Assembly: GCF_900102315.1 (NCBI RefSeq)
Contig: NZ_FNBL01000002.1
Span: forward strand, 159,194-223,193
Direction of reading: 5' to 3'
Length of the DNA stretch: 64,000 nt
Source of the DNA: Celeribacter baekdonensis
GTDB lineage: Bacteria; Pseudomonadota; Alphaproteobacteria; Rhodobacterales; Rhodobacteraceae
Shown: piece by piece, positions 7,978-17,969 of the stretch
Layout of the letters: each line of letters starts with the position of its first letter
How positions within the stretch are numbered: position 1 is the stretch's first letter
The notes under the pieces: model-generated
Told to the model about the DNA's origin: nothing
What the model saw: only the letters and a program-made list of their open reading frames with translations
The model's database searches: none
Program-made: the position numbers and the translations under genes

Positions 7978-9614
7978 AAGCGCGAAATCTCTTTGGCCGC
8001 GCGCACAAAATCGCGGAACAAAGGCGCAGGGGCGAAGGGTTTGGATTTCAATTCCGGGTGGAACTGAACGCCGATGTACCACGGGTGATCTTTGAGCTCG
8101 ACGATCTCTGGCAAGCGTCCGTCGGGGGACATGCCGGAAAAGATCAGGCCGCAGTCTTGCAATTTCTCGCGGTATTTCGTGTCGACCTCATAGCGGTGAC
8201 GGTGGCGTTCTTCGATCTCGGTCCCGCCATAGATTTCGGCCACTTTTGAGCCTTCGGTCAAGGTCGCGCTATAGGCGCCAAGGCGCATGGTGCCGCCCTT
8301 GTCGTCACCGGCTTTACGGCGCACGGTGTGGTTGCCCTGTACCCATTCTTTGAGGTGGTAGACCACTGGCTCAAAACGTTTTTTACCTGCCTCGTGATCG
8401 AATTCTTCAGACCCGGCGGTGTCAATCCCGGCCAGATTGCGCGCGGCCTCGATGACGGCCAATTGCATGCCCAGACAGATGCCCAAGTAGGGGATTTTGC
8501 GGGTACGGGCGAATTCCGCCGCTTTGATTTTGCCCTCTGTGCCGCGCTCGCCAAAGCCGCCGGGGACCAAAATGGCGTGAAAGCCTTCGAGGTAGGGGGC
8601 GGGGTCTTCGCGTTCGAAAATCTCGGCATCGACCCATTCGACCTTGACGCGGACCCGGTTGGCCATGCCGCCATGGGTCAGCGCCTCGGCGATGGATTTA
8701 TAGGCGTCTTCGAGTTGGACATATTTGCCGACGATGGCGACTTTGACCTCGCCTTCGGGATTGAACACCCGGTCGGCCACGTCATGCCACACAGTGAGGT
8801 CGGGTTTCGGTGCGGGCGCGATGCCGAAGGCGTCCAACACGGCTTGGTCAAGACCTTCGCGGTGATAGGCCAGCGGCGCTTCGTAGATGGATTTCAAATC
8901 CGGGGCCGCGATCACATCCTCTTTGCGCACGTTACAGAACAGGGCGATTTTTTCGCGCTCTTTTTCCGGGATTGGATGCTCGGAGCGGCAGACCAACACA
9001 TTCGGCTGAAGGCCGATGGTGCGCAGCTCTTTGACCGAGTGCTGGGTCGGTTTGGTTTTCAACTCGCCAGAGGCAGTGATGTAGGGGAGCAGCGTCAGGT
9101 GCATGAAAATACACTGGCCGCGCGGGCGATCTTGGGCGAATTGGCGGATGGCTTCAAAAAAGGGCAGGCCTTCGATGTCGCCAACGGTGCCCCCGATCTC
9201 GCAGAGCATGAAATCGACCTCATCATCGCCAATTTCAAGGAAGTCTTTGATTTCATTGGTGACATGCGGGATCACCTGAATGGTTTTTCCAAGGTAATCG
9301 CCACGGCGCTCTTTTTCCAAAACATTGGTGTACACGCGGCCAGAGGAAATCGAATCTGTGCTGCGGGCAGCCACACCCGTGAAGCGTTCATAGTGGCCAA
9401 GGTCGAGATCGGTCTCCGCGCCATCGTCGGTCACAAACACTTCACCGTGTTCAAACGGGCTCATCGTGCCCGGATCGACGTTGAGGTAAGGGTCAAGTTT
9501 GCGCAGGCGGACCGAATAACCGCGGGCTTGCAAAAGCGCGCCGAGGGCGGCCGAGGCAAGGCCTTTGCCAAGCGAGGATACAACACCGCCGGTGATAAAA
9601 ACGTAACGTGCCAT
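7971..9614 (-). CDS. pyrG: CTP synthase (glutamine-hydrolysing)
   Basis: 547 residues from [18 protein letters not shown], the universal CTP synthase start; the open frame runs further upstream without homology. It makes CTP from UTP, ATP and glutamine. The N-terminal synthetase domain contains [22 protein letters not shown] and [11 protein letters not shown]. The C-terminal class I glutamine amidotransferase has GGFGERG and the nucleophile in YLGICLGMQ, with the His-Glu pair in GVQFHPE. Downstream of secG on the same strand, a usual order in this group. The tandem duplication at its stop codon is odd. Confidence 0.97.
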   Translation of the reverse strand: MARYVFITGGVVSSLGKGLASAALGALLQARGYSVRLRKLDPYLNVDPGTMSPFEHGEVFVTDDGAETDLDLGHYERFTGVAARSTDSISSGRVYTNVLEKERRGDYLGKTIQVIPHVTNEIKDFLEIGDDEVDFMLCEIGGTVGDIEGLPFFEAIRQFAQDRPRGQCIFMHLTLLPYITASGELKTKPTQHSVKELRTIGLQPNVLVCRSEHPIPEKEREKIALFCNVRKEDVIAAPDLKSIYEAPLAYHREGLDQAVLDAFGIAPAPKPDLTVWHDVADRVFNPEGEVKVAIVGKYVQLEDAYKSIAEALTHGGMANRVRVKVEWVDAEIFEREDPAPYLEGFHAILVPGGFGERGTEGKIKAAEFARTRKIPYLGICLGMQLAVIEAARNLAGIDTAGSEEFDHEAGKKRFEPVVYHLKEWVQGNHTVRRKAGDDKGGTMRLGAYSATLTEGSKVAEIYGGTEIEERHRHRYEVDTKYREKLQDCGLIFSGMSPDGRLPEIVELKDHPWYIGVQFHPELKSKPFAPAPLFRDFVRAAKEISRLV

Positions 9615-9817
9615 GGGCTGGAGTGTCTCCCGTGATAGTCCAAAATTCATGCGGACGCGGTGTTTGATTTCGGTCCAGTAGAGGGGCCAAAAACACCACG
9701 GTTCACGGGATTTAAGCGATATCAGATTCGGTCGTCCCGCGCAACCAAACCGCAACATGTTGAGGGGGAAATCCGCTCAACGCCCAAGGGATTGTTAAAA
9801 CCTGAGGTTTAGGTGGA

Positions 9818-10177
9818 TCAGTCTGCGCGCGGTGCTTCGATCGGTGCATCCGCGGAGGGCGGCAACAAGCTGTCACCCGACGGCAAGGCCGGTGTGGTGG
9901 TCTCAGCCGGAGCCGTTTCCTCAATCGTGACACCGTCCATCACAGAGGAGGTGGCCGCATCCCGACGCGCCAAAACAGTGAGCGTCAGGGAGGTGCAGAG
10001 AAAGCCGATCGCAAAGATCCAGGTCAGTTTGCCAAGGGCCGTGGCCGCCGCGCGGCCGGTCATGACGTCACCGCCGCCCCCCATGCCAAGGCCGCCACCC
10101 TCAGAGCGCTGCAAAAGCACAATGCCAATCAGGCAAAGCGCAAGGATCAGGTGGATGACGAGGATGACATTTTCCAT
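9818..10177 (-). CDS. secG: Preprotein translocase subunit SecG
   Basis: 119 residues. Two membrane helices (ENVILVIHLILALCLIGIVL and KLTWIFAIGFLCTSLTLTVL) flank the conserved LLQRSEGGGLGMGGG loop. The tail after residue 75 is an Ala/Pro/Thr-rich extension of about 45 residues, common in alphaproteobacterial SecG. It is a small inner-membrane part of SecYEG that assists SecA-driven export. It is about 200 bases upstream of pyrG, and that gap holds nothing I can identify beyond a small hairpin at 9797-9810. Confidence 0.93.
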   Translation of the reverse strand: MENVILVIHLILALCLIGIVLLQRSEGGGLGMGGGGDVMTGRAAATALGKLTWIFAIGFLCTSLTLTVLARRDAATSSVMDGVTIEETAPAETTTPALPSGDSLLPPSADAPIEAPRAD

Positions 10178-10314
10178 GGATCAGGCCTTTGGGTCGTTCG
10201 ATGGGGCTACTTAAGAGGTCTGAGCGTTCCGCGCAACCCCGAATGCCGGGGTCTTGGCGCAGGACAGATCGAACAAGGCTTGCCTTTCGCGATTGGGCCT
10301 GCATTTTGGCGTAT

Positions 10315-10863
10315 ATGGAAAAAGATTTTACCCTGCGCCCCGCTACGCTTTCTGACGCTCATGCCATTGCCGAGGTGCAAGTGGCGGTGTGGCAAAGCGC
10401 TTATCGCGACATCCTGCCCGCCGCGTTGATTGAACGCATGTCGGTGGCGGATCGTGAAAACGGTTGGAGCAAAATCCTCACGGCTTATGCGGAATCCGGG
10501 CGTGGCGCGGTGTTTGTGGCCGAACAATCGGACGCGATCGTGGGCTTTTTGTCCTGTGGCGATCAGCGAGACGACGACCTTATGGCAGCATTCCCCGGCG
10601 AGTTTTCCGCGATTTATGTCGCAGACAGCGCACAACGACAGGGGATTGGCCGGGCTTTGATGGGCGAGGGGGCAAGGGCGCTCAAGGCGATGGGGCATGG
10701 TGCCGCAGCCCTTTGGGTCCTGTCCGAAAACGCGGGGGCGCGGGGGTTTTATCAGGCGCTTGGCGGATTTATATCCGCCGAACGGATCGACACGCGCGGG
10801 GACGACGGTCTGAATGAGATCGCCTATGGCTGGGCCGATCTTGGCGAAATTTGCGCAATATAA
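10315..10863 (+). CDS. GNAT-family N-acetyltransferase
   Basis: 182 residues from MEKDFTLRPATLSDAHAIAE. The acetyl-CoA loop is in IYVADSAQRQGIGRALMGEG (R/QxxGxG/A) near residue 105, followed by ALWVLSENAGARGFYQALGG, the typical late GNAT strand and helix. The upstream part of the frame has no family similarity, so the Met at 10315 is chosen. Divergent from secG and 84 bases before purA. The acceptor substrate cannot be inferred. Confidence 0.85.
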   Translation: MEKDFTLRPATLSDAHAIAEVQVAVWQSAYRDILPAALIERMSVADRENGWSKILTAYAESGRGAVFVAEQSDAIVGFLSCGDQRDDDLMAAFPGEFSAIYVADSAQRQGIGRALMGEGARALKAMGHGAAALWVLSENAGARGFYQALGGFISAERIDTRGDDGLNEIAYGWADLGEICAI

Positions 10864-10947
10864 AGCCGCAGCCCTTAAATTGTGGTTTCATCACGCGGTC
10901 TGGCTGGCTATACAGCCCCGGGCTTCATCCAATCCAAAGGATTCATT

Positions 10948-12243
10948 ATGGCTAACGTCGTCGTTGTCGGCGCCCAATGGGGTGACGAGGGAAAAGGCAA
11001 GATTGTAGACTGGCTTTCTGAACGCGCAGACATCATTGCGCGCTTCCAAGGTGGTCACAATGCCGGCCACACGCTCGTCATCGACGGCAAGGTCTATAAG
11101 CTGAACGCATTGCCTTCGGGTGTGGTGCGTGGCGGCAAATTGTCGGTGATCGGCAATGGGGTTGTGCTGGACCCGTGGCATCTTGTGGCGGAAATTGCCA
11201 AGATCCGCGAGCAAGGCGTGGTCATTTCGCCAGAGACCTTGATGATCGCGGAAAACACGCCGCTGATCCTGCCGATCCACGGTGAATTGGACCGGGCGCG
11301 CGAAGAAGCGGCCTCCAAAGGGACAAAGATTGGCACCACGGGCCGCGGCATTGGTCCGGCCTATGAGGACAAAGTCGGTCGTCGTTCGGTGCGCGTGGCG
11401 GATTTGGCCGATGAGGCCACATTGATTGCCCGCGTCGACCGCGCGCTTCAACACCACGATCCGCTGCGCAAAGGTCTTGGCATCGAGCCGGTCGATCGCG
11501 ACCGTTTGATCAATGATCTCAAAGCCATCGCGGGTGAAATTCTGCCTTATGCGAAACCGGTTTGGAAAGTGCTCAACGAGCAGCGCAAAGCCGGCAAGCG
11601 CATTCTGTTTGAAGGCGCTCAGGGTGCGCTTTTGGACATTGATTTCGGCACCTATCCGTTTGTGACCTCGTCGAACGTGATCGCCGGTCAGGCCGCCACA
11701 GGCGTGGGCATGGGGCCGGGGGCGATCAACTATGTGTTGGGCATCGTCAAAGCCTATACCACCCGCGTGGGCGAAGGTCCGTTCCCGACCGAATTGCTTG
11801 ACGACGATGGTCAGCGGTTGGGCGAACGCGGCCATGAATTTGGCACCGTCACAGGCCGCAAACGCCGCTGTGGCTGGTTTGACGCCGCGCTTGTGCGTCA
11901 GACCTGTGCAACCTCCGGCGTGACCGGGATTGCCCTGACCAAGCTCGACGTTTTGGACGGGTTTGAGACGCTGAAAATCTGTGTCGGCTATGATCTGGAC
12001 GGCGAACGGCTGGATTACCTGCCGACCGCTGCGGATCAACAGGCGCGCTGTACGCCGATCTATGAGGAAATGCCCGGCTGGTCCGAATCGACCGAAGGCG
12101 CGCGGTCTTGGAACGATCTTCCGGCCAATGCGATCAAATATGTCCGCCACATCGAAGAGCTGATCGAATGCCCGGTGTCGATGTTGTCGACCTCTCCCGA
12201 GCGCGAAGACACGATCCTCGTCACCGATCCGTTTGCGGATTAA
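10948..12243 (+). CDS. purA: Adenylosuccinate synthetase
   Basis: 431 residues, the normal length. It joins IMP and aspartate with GTP to make adenylosuccinate, the first committed AMP step. Signature segments are [16 protein letters not shown] (P-loop with catalytic Asp and His nearby), [26 protein letters not shown], and the late [11 protein letters not shown]. The ATG before ANVVVVG is the standard start. A DUF2842 gene follows after eight bases. Confidence 0.97.
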   Translation: MANVVVVGAQWGDEGKGKIVDWLSERADIIARFQGGHNAGHTLVIDGKVYKLNALPSGVVRGGKLSVIGNGVVLDPWHLVAEIAKIREQGVVISPETLMIAENTPLILPIHGELDRAREEAASKGTKIGTTGRGIGPAYEDKVGRRSVRVADLADEATLIARVDRALQHHDPLRKGLGIEPVDRDRLINDLKAIAGEILPYAKPVWKVLNEQRKAGKRILFEGAQGALLDIDFGTYPFVTSSNVIAGQAATGVGMGPGAINYVLGIVKAYTTRVGEGPFPTELLDDDGQRLGERGHEFGTVTGRKRRCGWFDAALVRQTCATSGVTGIALTKLDVLDGFETLKICVGYDLDGERLDYLPTAADQQARCTPIYEEMPGWSESTEGARSWNDLPANAIKYVRHIEELIECPVSMLSTSPEREDTILVTDPFAD

Positions 12244-12251
12244 GGCGCGGC

Positions 12252-12488
12252 ATGGCTCTGAGCTATAAATCCCGTCGCCGTCTGGCGCTTTTGATCCTCG
12301 TTCTGGGTCTGCCCGGCTATATCGTGGTGGCGGTGACGGTGATGAACTGGCTGGAGCGCCCGTCGATTTGGGTCGAACTGGCGGTCTATATTGGGCTGGG
12401 CGTGCTTTGGGCGCTGCCGCTTAAGGCGGTGTTCAAAGGCATCGGTCAGGCCGATCCTGATGCGCCGCCGCAAGATCACGAAGATTGA
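12252..12488 (+). CDS. DUF2842 small membrane protein
   Basis: 78 residues with two hydrophobic helices, about 10-32 and 40-60. The sequence reads SYKSRRRLALLILVLGLPGY at the start and WALPLKAVFKGIGQADPD at the end. This pattern, including the LKxVFKGIGQADP ending, is the alphaproteobacterial DUF2842 family of unknown function. It starts eight bases after purA and is probably cotranscribed with it. Confidence 0.8.
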   Translation: MALSYKSRRRLALLILVLGLPGYIVVAVTVMNWLERPSIWVELAVYIGLGVLWALPLKAVFKGIGQADPDAPPQDHED

Positions 12489-12510
12489 TCCCAAGATAGT
12501 CATATGACTT

Positions 12511-12540
12511 AAAAAGGCCGCCCCGAAGGGCGGCCTTTTT
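12511..12540. terminator. Bidirectional terminator
   Basis: A perfect 13-bp stem with a CGAA tetraloop, A5 on the left and T5 on the right, between the convergent DUF2842 gene and the acidic-protein gene. Confidence 0.92.
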
Positions 12541-12560
12541 CGTAGGTCTTTTAACGACAT

Positions 12561-14708
12561 TCAGCGCGGCTTGAACCGCGTGCTGGCCGCAACGGCAAAC
12601 TGGCCGCGCGTCATCTTTTTGATCTTGCCTTGCCGCAAAAGCTGACCAAACGATCGCAATCGTTCTTCGACCGGCACGTCGGTGGGCATCGCTTGGGTCG
12701 CCAGTCGCATGATCTGTGGCCGGGTGGCGGTGTCGCGGCCTTGGACAAAATGGGTATAGGCCGCAGCCGCTTCCAACAGTTCCGGCAGGGTTTCGGCCCC
12801 AAGACGTTCGGCGAATTCGGCGAATTCCGTCACCGTCTCAGCAGCGGTTTGATCGGGTTCCTCGGCGGTGTCAAAAACCTGTTCTTGTTGCACCGCAAGG
12901 GCCGAGGTCGAAATGCGGCGCGGCCGAACCGGAGTGATATTGGCACCACCGGCGACCTCGACAGGGGCGTCGATGCGTTGTTCCGACACCAACATCAAAG
13001 GGGGCAATTGGCGGCGGGTCTGGCCGCTGACCGCGGGGCGACGCGGGCGCACAACACGCGCCAGGTCTTGTTTGTAGACATCCGCATCGTCGTCGTCCTC
13101 AGCGGTGGCATCTTTGTCGGTTTTCTCGGCGCGAATCGCACCCACGGCGGCTTTCAGATGTTGGATTGCGTTGCGGCGGCGGGCGTTTTCCCCCTTGGCC
13201 ATTTCGCGGTCGGTTTCGTCCATCAGGCGTGACATCGACGCATCGGAGGTGGCAAACACATTGCGTGTGTCGCTGTCGCCCTCGTCCGCGCCGTCGTCTT
13301 CATCCGTCAACAGTTGGCTGTCGTCGTCGCCTTCGGCGCTGTCGTCGTCATACTCGGCGGCAATCGCGCCGGTTTCGCTGTCATCGTCCAAAATGTCGGC
13401 CGCCACTTCCGGTGACAGCGCGCCACTTGCGGCGACTTCGGCCAGTTCGCGCATCAACTCGTCTTCGGCCTCATCATCGAGCGAAGAGGAGCCAAGTTCG
13501 CGGCGCAGCGCCGAAGTTAAATCGGCATCGCTGTTGGCGGCCTCGACGACCGTCTCAGCCACAGCTTCGGCCTCACCCTCACCCTCACCCTCTTGCGGCT
13601 GAGCTTCATAGTCAGAGCGGCGCATTTTGACGACGCGGGCACGAACGCGACGTAGCGGATCTTGTGGTGCGTCTTCTGGTGTGTCTTCTGCGGCGATCTC
13701 GGCCTCAGCGGATGTTTCGCTGGCCTCGGCAATGTCAGCGGCGAGGTTGACGTCGATGTCTGTGGTGGCGCGGTCTGTGGTATCTGCCACGGCCACCGCC
13801 TCTTGCGCTGCGGGAGCATCGTCTTGCTGCAGGCTGGAGAGGATCGTGTCGAGTTTGGCCTCGTCATCAGCCTCGGTGCTTGCTGCGTCGTTTTCGACAG
13901 GCTCTTGTCCCGTTTCGATCTCTTCGGTGAGACTTTCGTCAGCTTCAGAAACGGTGTCGTCGCTCATCTCATCGGCAAAATCGTCTTCGATCTCGGCCAA
14001 GGCGACAGGTTCATCCGCCAGCGCAATGGCCGGGGTCTCTTGTTCTGCCTCGATCTCGTCAAACACCTCAGTTTGATCCGGCGTGGTTTGGAACCCGCCG
14101 AAATTCACCGAGGCCTGTTGATCTTCAACAAATTCGGCCTCGCCACGTTGGGCGACAGCGGCACGGATGCGTTCGAGCTTATCTGCAATGGAATTGGCAA
14201 CTGCGGGGGCAGCGGCTTTGGCTGCGGGAGCTGGTTTGCGCAGAGCCGGTTTGTTTTGTGCAAGAGGGGCAGGCGAGGAAACCGGAGCAGCGGTCTCTTG
14301 TGCCGGAGGGACAGTGGCGTTGGACGCAGATTTGGCTTGGGCCTTTTGGGGCTTCGCCTTTTTGCGTTGGGCTTTGGCCTCTTGTGACGCGGCACGGGCG
14401 CGGGAGGCGGCGGCATCTCGATCAGCCTCACCGGCATCGACATCGCTGTCATCCTCGATTTGGCGCAACACCAGACTGTTGTCTTGCATGCGGGCTTCGA
14501 CCCGGCGCTGAATTTCCTTTTCCGCGATGGAATGTAACATTTGGGGGTCGGGCGTCGGAGGTTCGGCCCCGAAATACCGGTCATCCGCCGCGAGATCGCG
14601 GAAATACTCTGCAATGGACCGCATCGTGTTGAACGGATCGTCGAATCCCTCCAACGTACAGGAGAACGTCCCGTAGGATACGGTTAGAATTTTACTCTCA
14701 CTCACCAT
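12561..14708 (-). CDS. Large acidic protein of unknown function with ordered ends
   Basis: 715 residues. Residues 1-80 look folded (ILTVSYGTFSCTLEGFDDPF, then MRSIAEYFRDLAADDRYFGA). Residues 95-180 are Ala/Lys/Pro-rich. Residues 190-500 are extremely acidic and low in complexity, with runs of D, E and A and a short EGEGEGE repeat near residue 375. Residues 600-715 look folded again and basic, ending in RGQFAVAASTRFKPR. No signal peptide or membrane segment is seen. The layout resembles a scaffold or tether with two binding ends. I recognise the N-terminal block as recurring in Rhodobacteraceae proteins but know no established function. Confidence 0.85.
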   Translation of the reverse strand: MVSESKILTVSYGTFSCTLEGFDDPFNTMRSIAEYFRDLAADDRYFGAEPPTPDPQMLHSIAEKEIQRRVEARMQDNSLVLRQIEDDSDVDAGEADRDAAASRARAASQEAKAQRKKAKPQKAQAKSASNATVPPAQETAAPVSSPAPLAQNKPALRKPAPAAKAAAPAVANSIADKLERIRAAVAQRGEAEFVEDQQASVNFGGFQTTPDQTEVFDEIEAEQETPAIALADEPVALAEIEDDFADEMSDDTVSEADESLTEEIETGQEPVENDAASTEADDEAKLDTILSSLQQDDAPAAQEAVAVADTTDRATTDIDVNLAADIAEASETSAEAEIAAEDTPEDAPQDPLRRVRARVVKMRRSDYEAQPQEGEGEGEAEAVAETVVEAANSDADLTSALRRELGSSSLDDEAEDELMRELAEVAASGALSPEVAADILDDDSETGAIAAEYDDDSAEGDDDSQLLTDEDDGADEGDSDTRNVFATSDASMSRLMDETDREMAKGENARRRNAIQHLKAAVGAIRAEKTDKDATAEDDDDADVYKQDLARVVRPRRPAVSGQTRRQLPPLMLVSEQRIDAPVEVAGGANITPVRPRRISTSALAVQQEQVFDTAEEPDQTAAETVTEFAEFAERLGAETLPELLEAAAAYTHFVQGRDTATRPQIMRLATQAMPTDVPVEERLRSFGQLLRQGKIKKMTRGQFAVAASTRFKPR

Positions 14709-14778
14709 GCCAATACTCGCTTTCTGCTCTTGCTCAGCACCTATCTGTTTACCATGAATTGGTTCGCAAATAGGAACA

Positions 14779-14811
14779 GAACAAGGAAATCGCCGTGATC
14801 ATTTCTTGTTC
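14779..14811. promoter_or_regulatory. Imperfect inverted repeat between divergent genes
   Basis: GAACAAGGAAAT (14779-14790) faces ATTTCTTGTTC (14801-14811), one unpaired base in an 11-bp match. It lies in the 140-base divergent gap between the acidic-protein gene and thiN. It could be an operator for either; no regulator is known. Confidence 0.35.
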
Positions 14812-14848
14812 GAAATGTGGCAAAATGGTTAACGCTGGAGCCTGAAGC

Positions 14849-15511
14849 ATGAAGAATCCTGTCCTGAAAACCGAAAAAAGTGTGACTTTACTGGGCGGTG
14901 GACAGGTTGACCGCGAAACCCTTATCGACATTTTAAAATCAGCACCAATTTTGGTCGCAGCCGATGGTGCGGCAGATCGCGCCCTGGCCGAAGGTCTGAT
15001 GCCGGAGGCGGTGATTGGCGATTTTGACAGTGTGTCGCAGGATGCGCGGGGGGTGATTCCCCCTGAGCGGCTGCATCACATTCCTGAACAAGACAGCACG
15101 GATTTCGAAAAATGCCTGAGCCGGATTGACGCGCCGCTGATTTTTGGCGTCGGCTTCACCGGCGCGCGGGTGGATCACGAATTGGCGGTCTACACGGCTT
15201 TGACACGTCACCCAAAACAGCGCTGCATCATCGTGGGCGAGTACGATGTGATCGCCCATGTGCCCAGCTCTATTTCCCTCACCCTTGCACCCGGCACGCG
15301 CGTGTCGCTGTTCCCGATGGGTCCGGTGACGGGGCGCTCAGAGGGGTTGCGCTGGCCGATTGAGGGGTTGCATTTTGCGCCTTCCGGTCGGGTTGGCACC
15401 TCGAATGAAGCCTCTGAGGCACAGGTCGATTTGGCCTTTGATGGGCCTGGGATGTTGCTGATCCTGCCGCGTTCGGACCTTGCCGCGCTGGTCAAAGGCC
15501 TCTGTGGTTAA
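14849..15511 (+). CDS. thiN: Thiamine pyrophosphokinase
   Basis: 220 residues. It converts thiamine to thiamine diphosphate with ATP. Family motifs are in order: LGGGQVDRETL, VAADGAADRAL, the metal/ATP site IGDFDSVS near residue 57, DSTDFEKCL near 82, and GVGFTGARVDHELA near 100. The C-terminal beta domain ends in FDGPGMLLILP. Its last four bases overlap the end of the convergent EamA gene. The monofunctional form is typical of this group; there is no thi cluster here and no TPP riboswitch in the leader. Confidence 0.9.
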   Translation: MKNPVLKTEKSVTLLGGGQVDRETLIDILKSAPILVAADGAADRALAEGLMPEAVIGDFDSVSQDARGVIPPERLHHIPEQDSTDFEKCLSRIDAPLIFGVGFTGARVDHELAVYTALTRHPKQRCIIVGEYDVIAHVPSSISLTLAPGTRVSLFPMGPVTGRSEGLRWPIEGLHFAPSGRVGTSNEASEAQVDLAFDGPGMLLILPRSDLAALVKGLCG

Positions 15512-16437
15512 GAGGCGGTGGGCCCCGCGACCACCGGGGGTTTTTGCGCGTGCATCCGTTCGCGGTGGATCAGATACAGCCCCGAGGCGACGATCACCGC
15601 GATGCCGATCCAGACGGTGAGGTTGGGGAAATCGCCAAAGACCACAAGCCCCGCGAGGGTCGAAAACGCCAGTTCCAGATAGGACAGCGGCGCGAGTGTG
15701 GCGGAGGGCGCAAGGCGCAGCGCCAAGGTCAGAAATTGATGCGACAGGGTGGCCGCCAAGCCCACAGAAATGAGCCAGACCCACATGATCCCCTCGGGCA
15801 TCACCGGGTCAAACATCCCGCCTTTGCCGTCGAAATAGATCAAAATCGGCAGCGCCATGAGCACAGAGACCACGGCTGTGGCGGCTTGCAACAGGACGGG
15901 CGTGTGGTGGCGGAGCGCACGGGTGACCAGCATGTAACAGGCAAACAGGACGCCGGCGGCAAAGGGCAAAAGCGCCACCGCGCCAAAGGTCACAAGCCCC
16001 GGCTGCACCACGATCAAAGCGCCGGCAAATCCGACCACGGCGGCCATGATCCGGCGTGGGCCGATCTGTTCATGAAAGATCATCCAGCCCAAAAGCAAGA
16101 TCACGAAAGGTTCGACATAGGTCACCGCCAAGGCGTCGGCCAAGGGCATGACCGACACTGCGCCGACAAAGGCAAAGGTCGCGCCCAAGGTGAAGAGCGC
16201 GCGCAAAGCGATCAGGCCCCAGTCACGGCGGCTGATCTGCCACGACAGGCCCATGATCCCCGACAAAGGCACCAGAACCAGCGCCTGAACCACAAAGCGC
16301 CCAACGGTGATTTGCGCCGCCGGATGGGCAACGGAGGCCAATTTGGCGCTGACGTCGATCAGGGGCGCAATGGCGCAAAAGCCGACCATCAAAAGGAGTC
16401 CGAACACGGGGTGATCTGGGGGGCGATTTTGGATCAT
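15508..16437 (-). CDS. EamA/DMT-family transporter
   Basis: 309 residues with ten predicted membrane helices in two EamA repeats (about residues 12-140 and 155-290). Repeat features include ALAVTYVEPFVILLLGWMI and the late APLSYLELAFSTLAGLVVFGD. It is an inner-membrane carrier for small metabolites, usually an exporter; the substrate is unknown. It overlaps the convergent thiN gene by four bases at their 3' ends. One of three DMT carriers in this window. Confidence 0.9.
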   Translation of the reverse strand: MIQNRPPDHPVFGLLLMVGFCAIAPLIDVSAKLASVAHPAAQITVGRFVVQALVLVPLSGIMGLSWQISRRDWGLIALRALFTLGATFAFVGAVSVMPLADALAVTYVEPFVILLLGWMIFHEQIGPRRIMAAVVGFAGALIVVQPGLVTFGAVALLPFAAGVLFACYMLVTRALRHHTPVLLQAATAVVSVLMALPILIYFDGKGGMFDPVMPEGIMWVWLISVGLAATLSHQFLTLALRLAPSATLAPLSYLELAFSTLAGLVVFGDFPNLTVWIGIAVIVASGLYLIHRERMHAQKPPVVAGPTAS

Positions 16438-16509
16438 GAGCCTTTGTCAGGCAGAGGGCGCGGGCGCGCAAGTCCGTTTCGAGATGAAAATGCACCTATG
16501 CGGTCCGGC

Positions 16510-16866
16510 TTACCTGTCTGGTCGTGTCAGGATATAGGCCGCCCCCGCACTCATCAAAACCGCTTGCGCGATGAGCACATAGGCGGGCAGGCCAAGGATC
16601 AGACAGATCACAAAACTCGCGGCCATCATCGAGATGGAGAGAATTTTGATCCGGCGCGGGATGGCCCCGGTTTCTTCCCAGTTGCGAATGAGGGGGCCAA
16701 AATGGGCGTGATCCAGCAACCACATCCGCAGGCGTGGCGAACCTTTGGTGAAAAAGAACGCAGCCAGTATCAGGAATCCGGTCGTCGGCAGGACCGGCAA
16801 CACCGCACCGATCAGGCCCAAAGCCACGCAAAACCCGCCGAGGGTAAGATGGACATATTTTGACAT
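16510..16866 (-). CDS. YbaN/DUF454 family inner-membrane protein
   Basis: 118 residues from the Met before SKYVHLTLGGF; another Met four codons upstream (16878) is possible, and the frame stays open to 16995. The family signature is very clear: LGLIGAVLPVLPTTGFLILAAFFFTKGSPRLRMWLL followed by a basic PRRIKILS segment and two more hydrophobic helices. Function of the family is unsettled. It lies next to the EamA gene and diverges from rpiA. Confidence 0.85.
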   Translation of the reverse strand: MSKYVHLTLGGFCVALGLIGAVLPVLPTTGFLILAAFFFTKGSPRLRMWLLDHAHFGPLIRNWEETGAIPRRIKILSISMMAASFVICLILGLPAYVLIAQAVLMSAGAAYILTRPDR

Positions 16867-17072
16867 CCGCTCAACCATGCCTTGTTCTACCACGTCCCCC
16901 TTACCCAAGCATTTACGCCCATGCGGCGCGCTGTCCAGTCGTCTTGACGCCGCAGACCGGCGCAGAGGGGGGGACCACGCATTTATCCTATTCAAACGGC
17001 GGTGTGCCGCCTATAACCGCCGGTGACACTTTCAGTCACAAACGCGCGCTCAGCCATTGGGGGAAACACAGC

Positions 17073-17858
17073 ATGTCCGACACCCTGTCGCCGATTGACA
17101 CCGCCAAATTTGTCGCCGCCAAAAAGGCGGTGGAATTTGTCGAGGATGGGATGAAACTGGGTCTGGGCACAGGCTCCACGGCGGCGTGGATGGTGCGGTG
17201 TTTGGGCGAATTGGTGCGGGATGAGGGGCTGAATATCGTCGGCGTTCCGACCTCAAGCCGCACCGCCGAACTGGCGCGACAACAGGGGATCAAAGTGATC
17301 TCTTTGGATGAGGCGAAATGGCTTGATCTGACGATTGACGGCACCGATGAATTTGATGGCGATCTGAACCTGATCAAGGGCGGCGGCGGGGCGTTGTTGC
17401 AAGAAAAGATCGTGGCGACCGCGTCGGATCAGATGATTGTGATCTCGGATGTCTCGAAACAGGTCGAAATGCTCGGCGCGTTTCCTTTGCCCGTCGAGGT
17501 CATCCCCTTTGGCTGGCAGACCACCAAGGCACTGATCGAAGAGACGTTGGTGTCGATGGATGTGCTGGGTCAGCATTCGACCCTGCGGATGAACGGCGAT
17601 GCCGCCTATGTGACGGACGAGGGCAATCACATCGTCGATCTTCACCTGCAACGCATTGGCAACGCGCGGCAATTGACTTTGGTGTTAAACCAAATCCCCG
17701 GCGTGGTCGAAAACGGCCTGTTCATCGACATTTGCGATAAGGTCATCATCGGCCATGGCGATGGCCGGGTGACGACGCGGGACATCCTGTCGGGTGAGGA
17801 AAGCGAAGATCAGATCGAATTCGCCGAGAGCGAAAATATTTTTGCTGATCTGGAGTGA
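17073..17858 (+). CDS. rpiA: Ribose-5-phosphate isomerase A
   Basis: 261 residues. It interconverts ribose 5-phosphate and ribulose 5-phosphate. RpiA motifs are LGLGTGSTAAWMV near residue 30, LTIDGTDEFDGDLNLIKGGGGALLQEK near 85-110 with the catalytic Asp/Glu/Lys set, and IPGVVENGLFIDICDKVIIG near 210-230. The in-frame sequence upstream of the ATG at 17073 has no family similarity. A run of small GC hairpins lies in the 200-base leader, with no clear promoter. Confidence 0.95.
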   Translation: MSDTLSPIDTAKFVAAKKAVEFVEDGMKLGLGTGSTAAWMVRCLGELVRDEGLNIVGVPTSSRTAELARQQGIKVISLDEAKWLDLTIDGTDEFDGDLNLIKGGGGALLQEKIVATASDQMIVISDVSKQVEMLGAFPLPVEVIPFGWQTTKALIEETLVSMDVLGQHSTLRMNGDAAYVTDEGNHIVDLHLQRIGNARQLTLVLNQIPGVVENGLFIDICDKVIIGHGDGRVTTRDILSGEESEDQIEFAESENIFADLE

Positions 17859-17969
17859 TCACATCTGTCAAAACCGCACAGGGCCACGCGCATAAACCGC
17901 GGGGTTTTCCTTTGGCGTCAAACCCCCTACATCTACCCCCAACTTAGACTTCTTCTAAAAGGCGGTAGC

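Noticed and set aside
8328-9635. Open frame of 435 codons opposite pyrG
   Set aside because: Shadow of pyrG; no motif and no ribosome site.
10891-12150. Open frame of 419 codons on the minus strand opposite purA
   Set aside because: purA is unmistakable on the plus strand; the antisense translation has no recognisable motif.
13570-13594. CCTCAC hexamer repeat inside the acidic-protein gene, considered as a phase-variable tract
   Set aside because: The unit is six bases, so changes stay in frame and only alter a Glu-Gly run; no on/off switching would result.
14759-14811. GTTC/GAAC words near thiN, considered as a LexA (SOS) box
   Set aside because: The alphaproteobacterial box needs GAAC or GTTC direct repeats with seven bases between; no pair here has that spacing.
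15544-16863. Open frame of 439 codons on the plus strand across the EamA and DUF454 genes
   Set aside because: Both minus-strand genes are strongly supported; the antisense product is a highly charged, low-complexity sequence.
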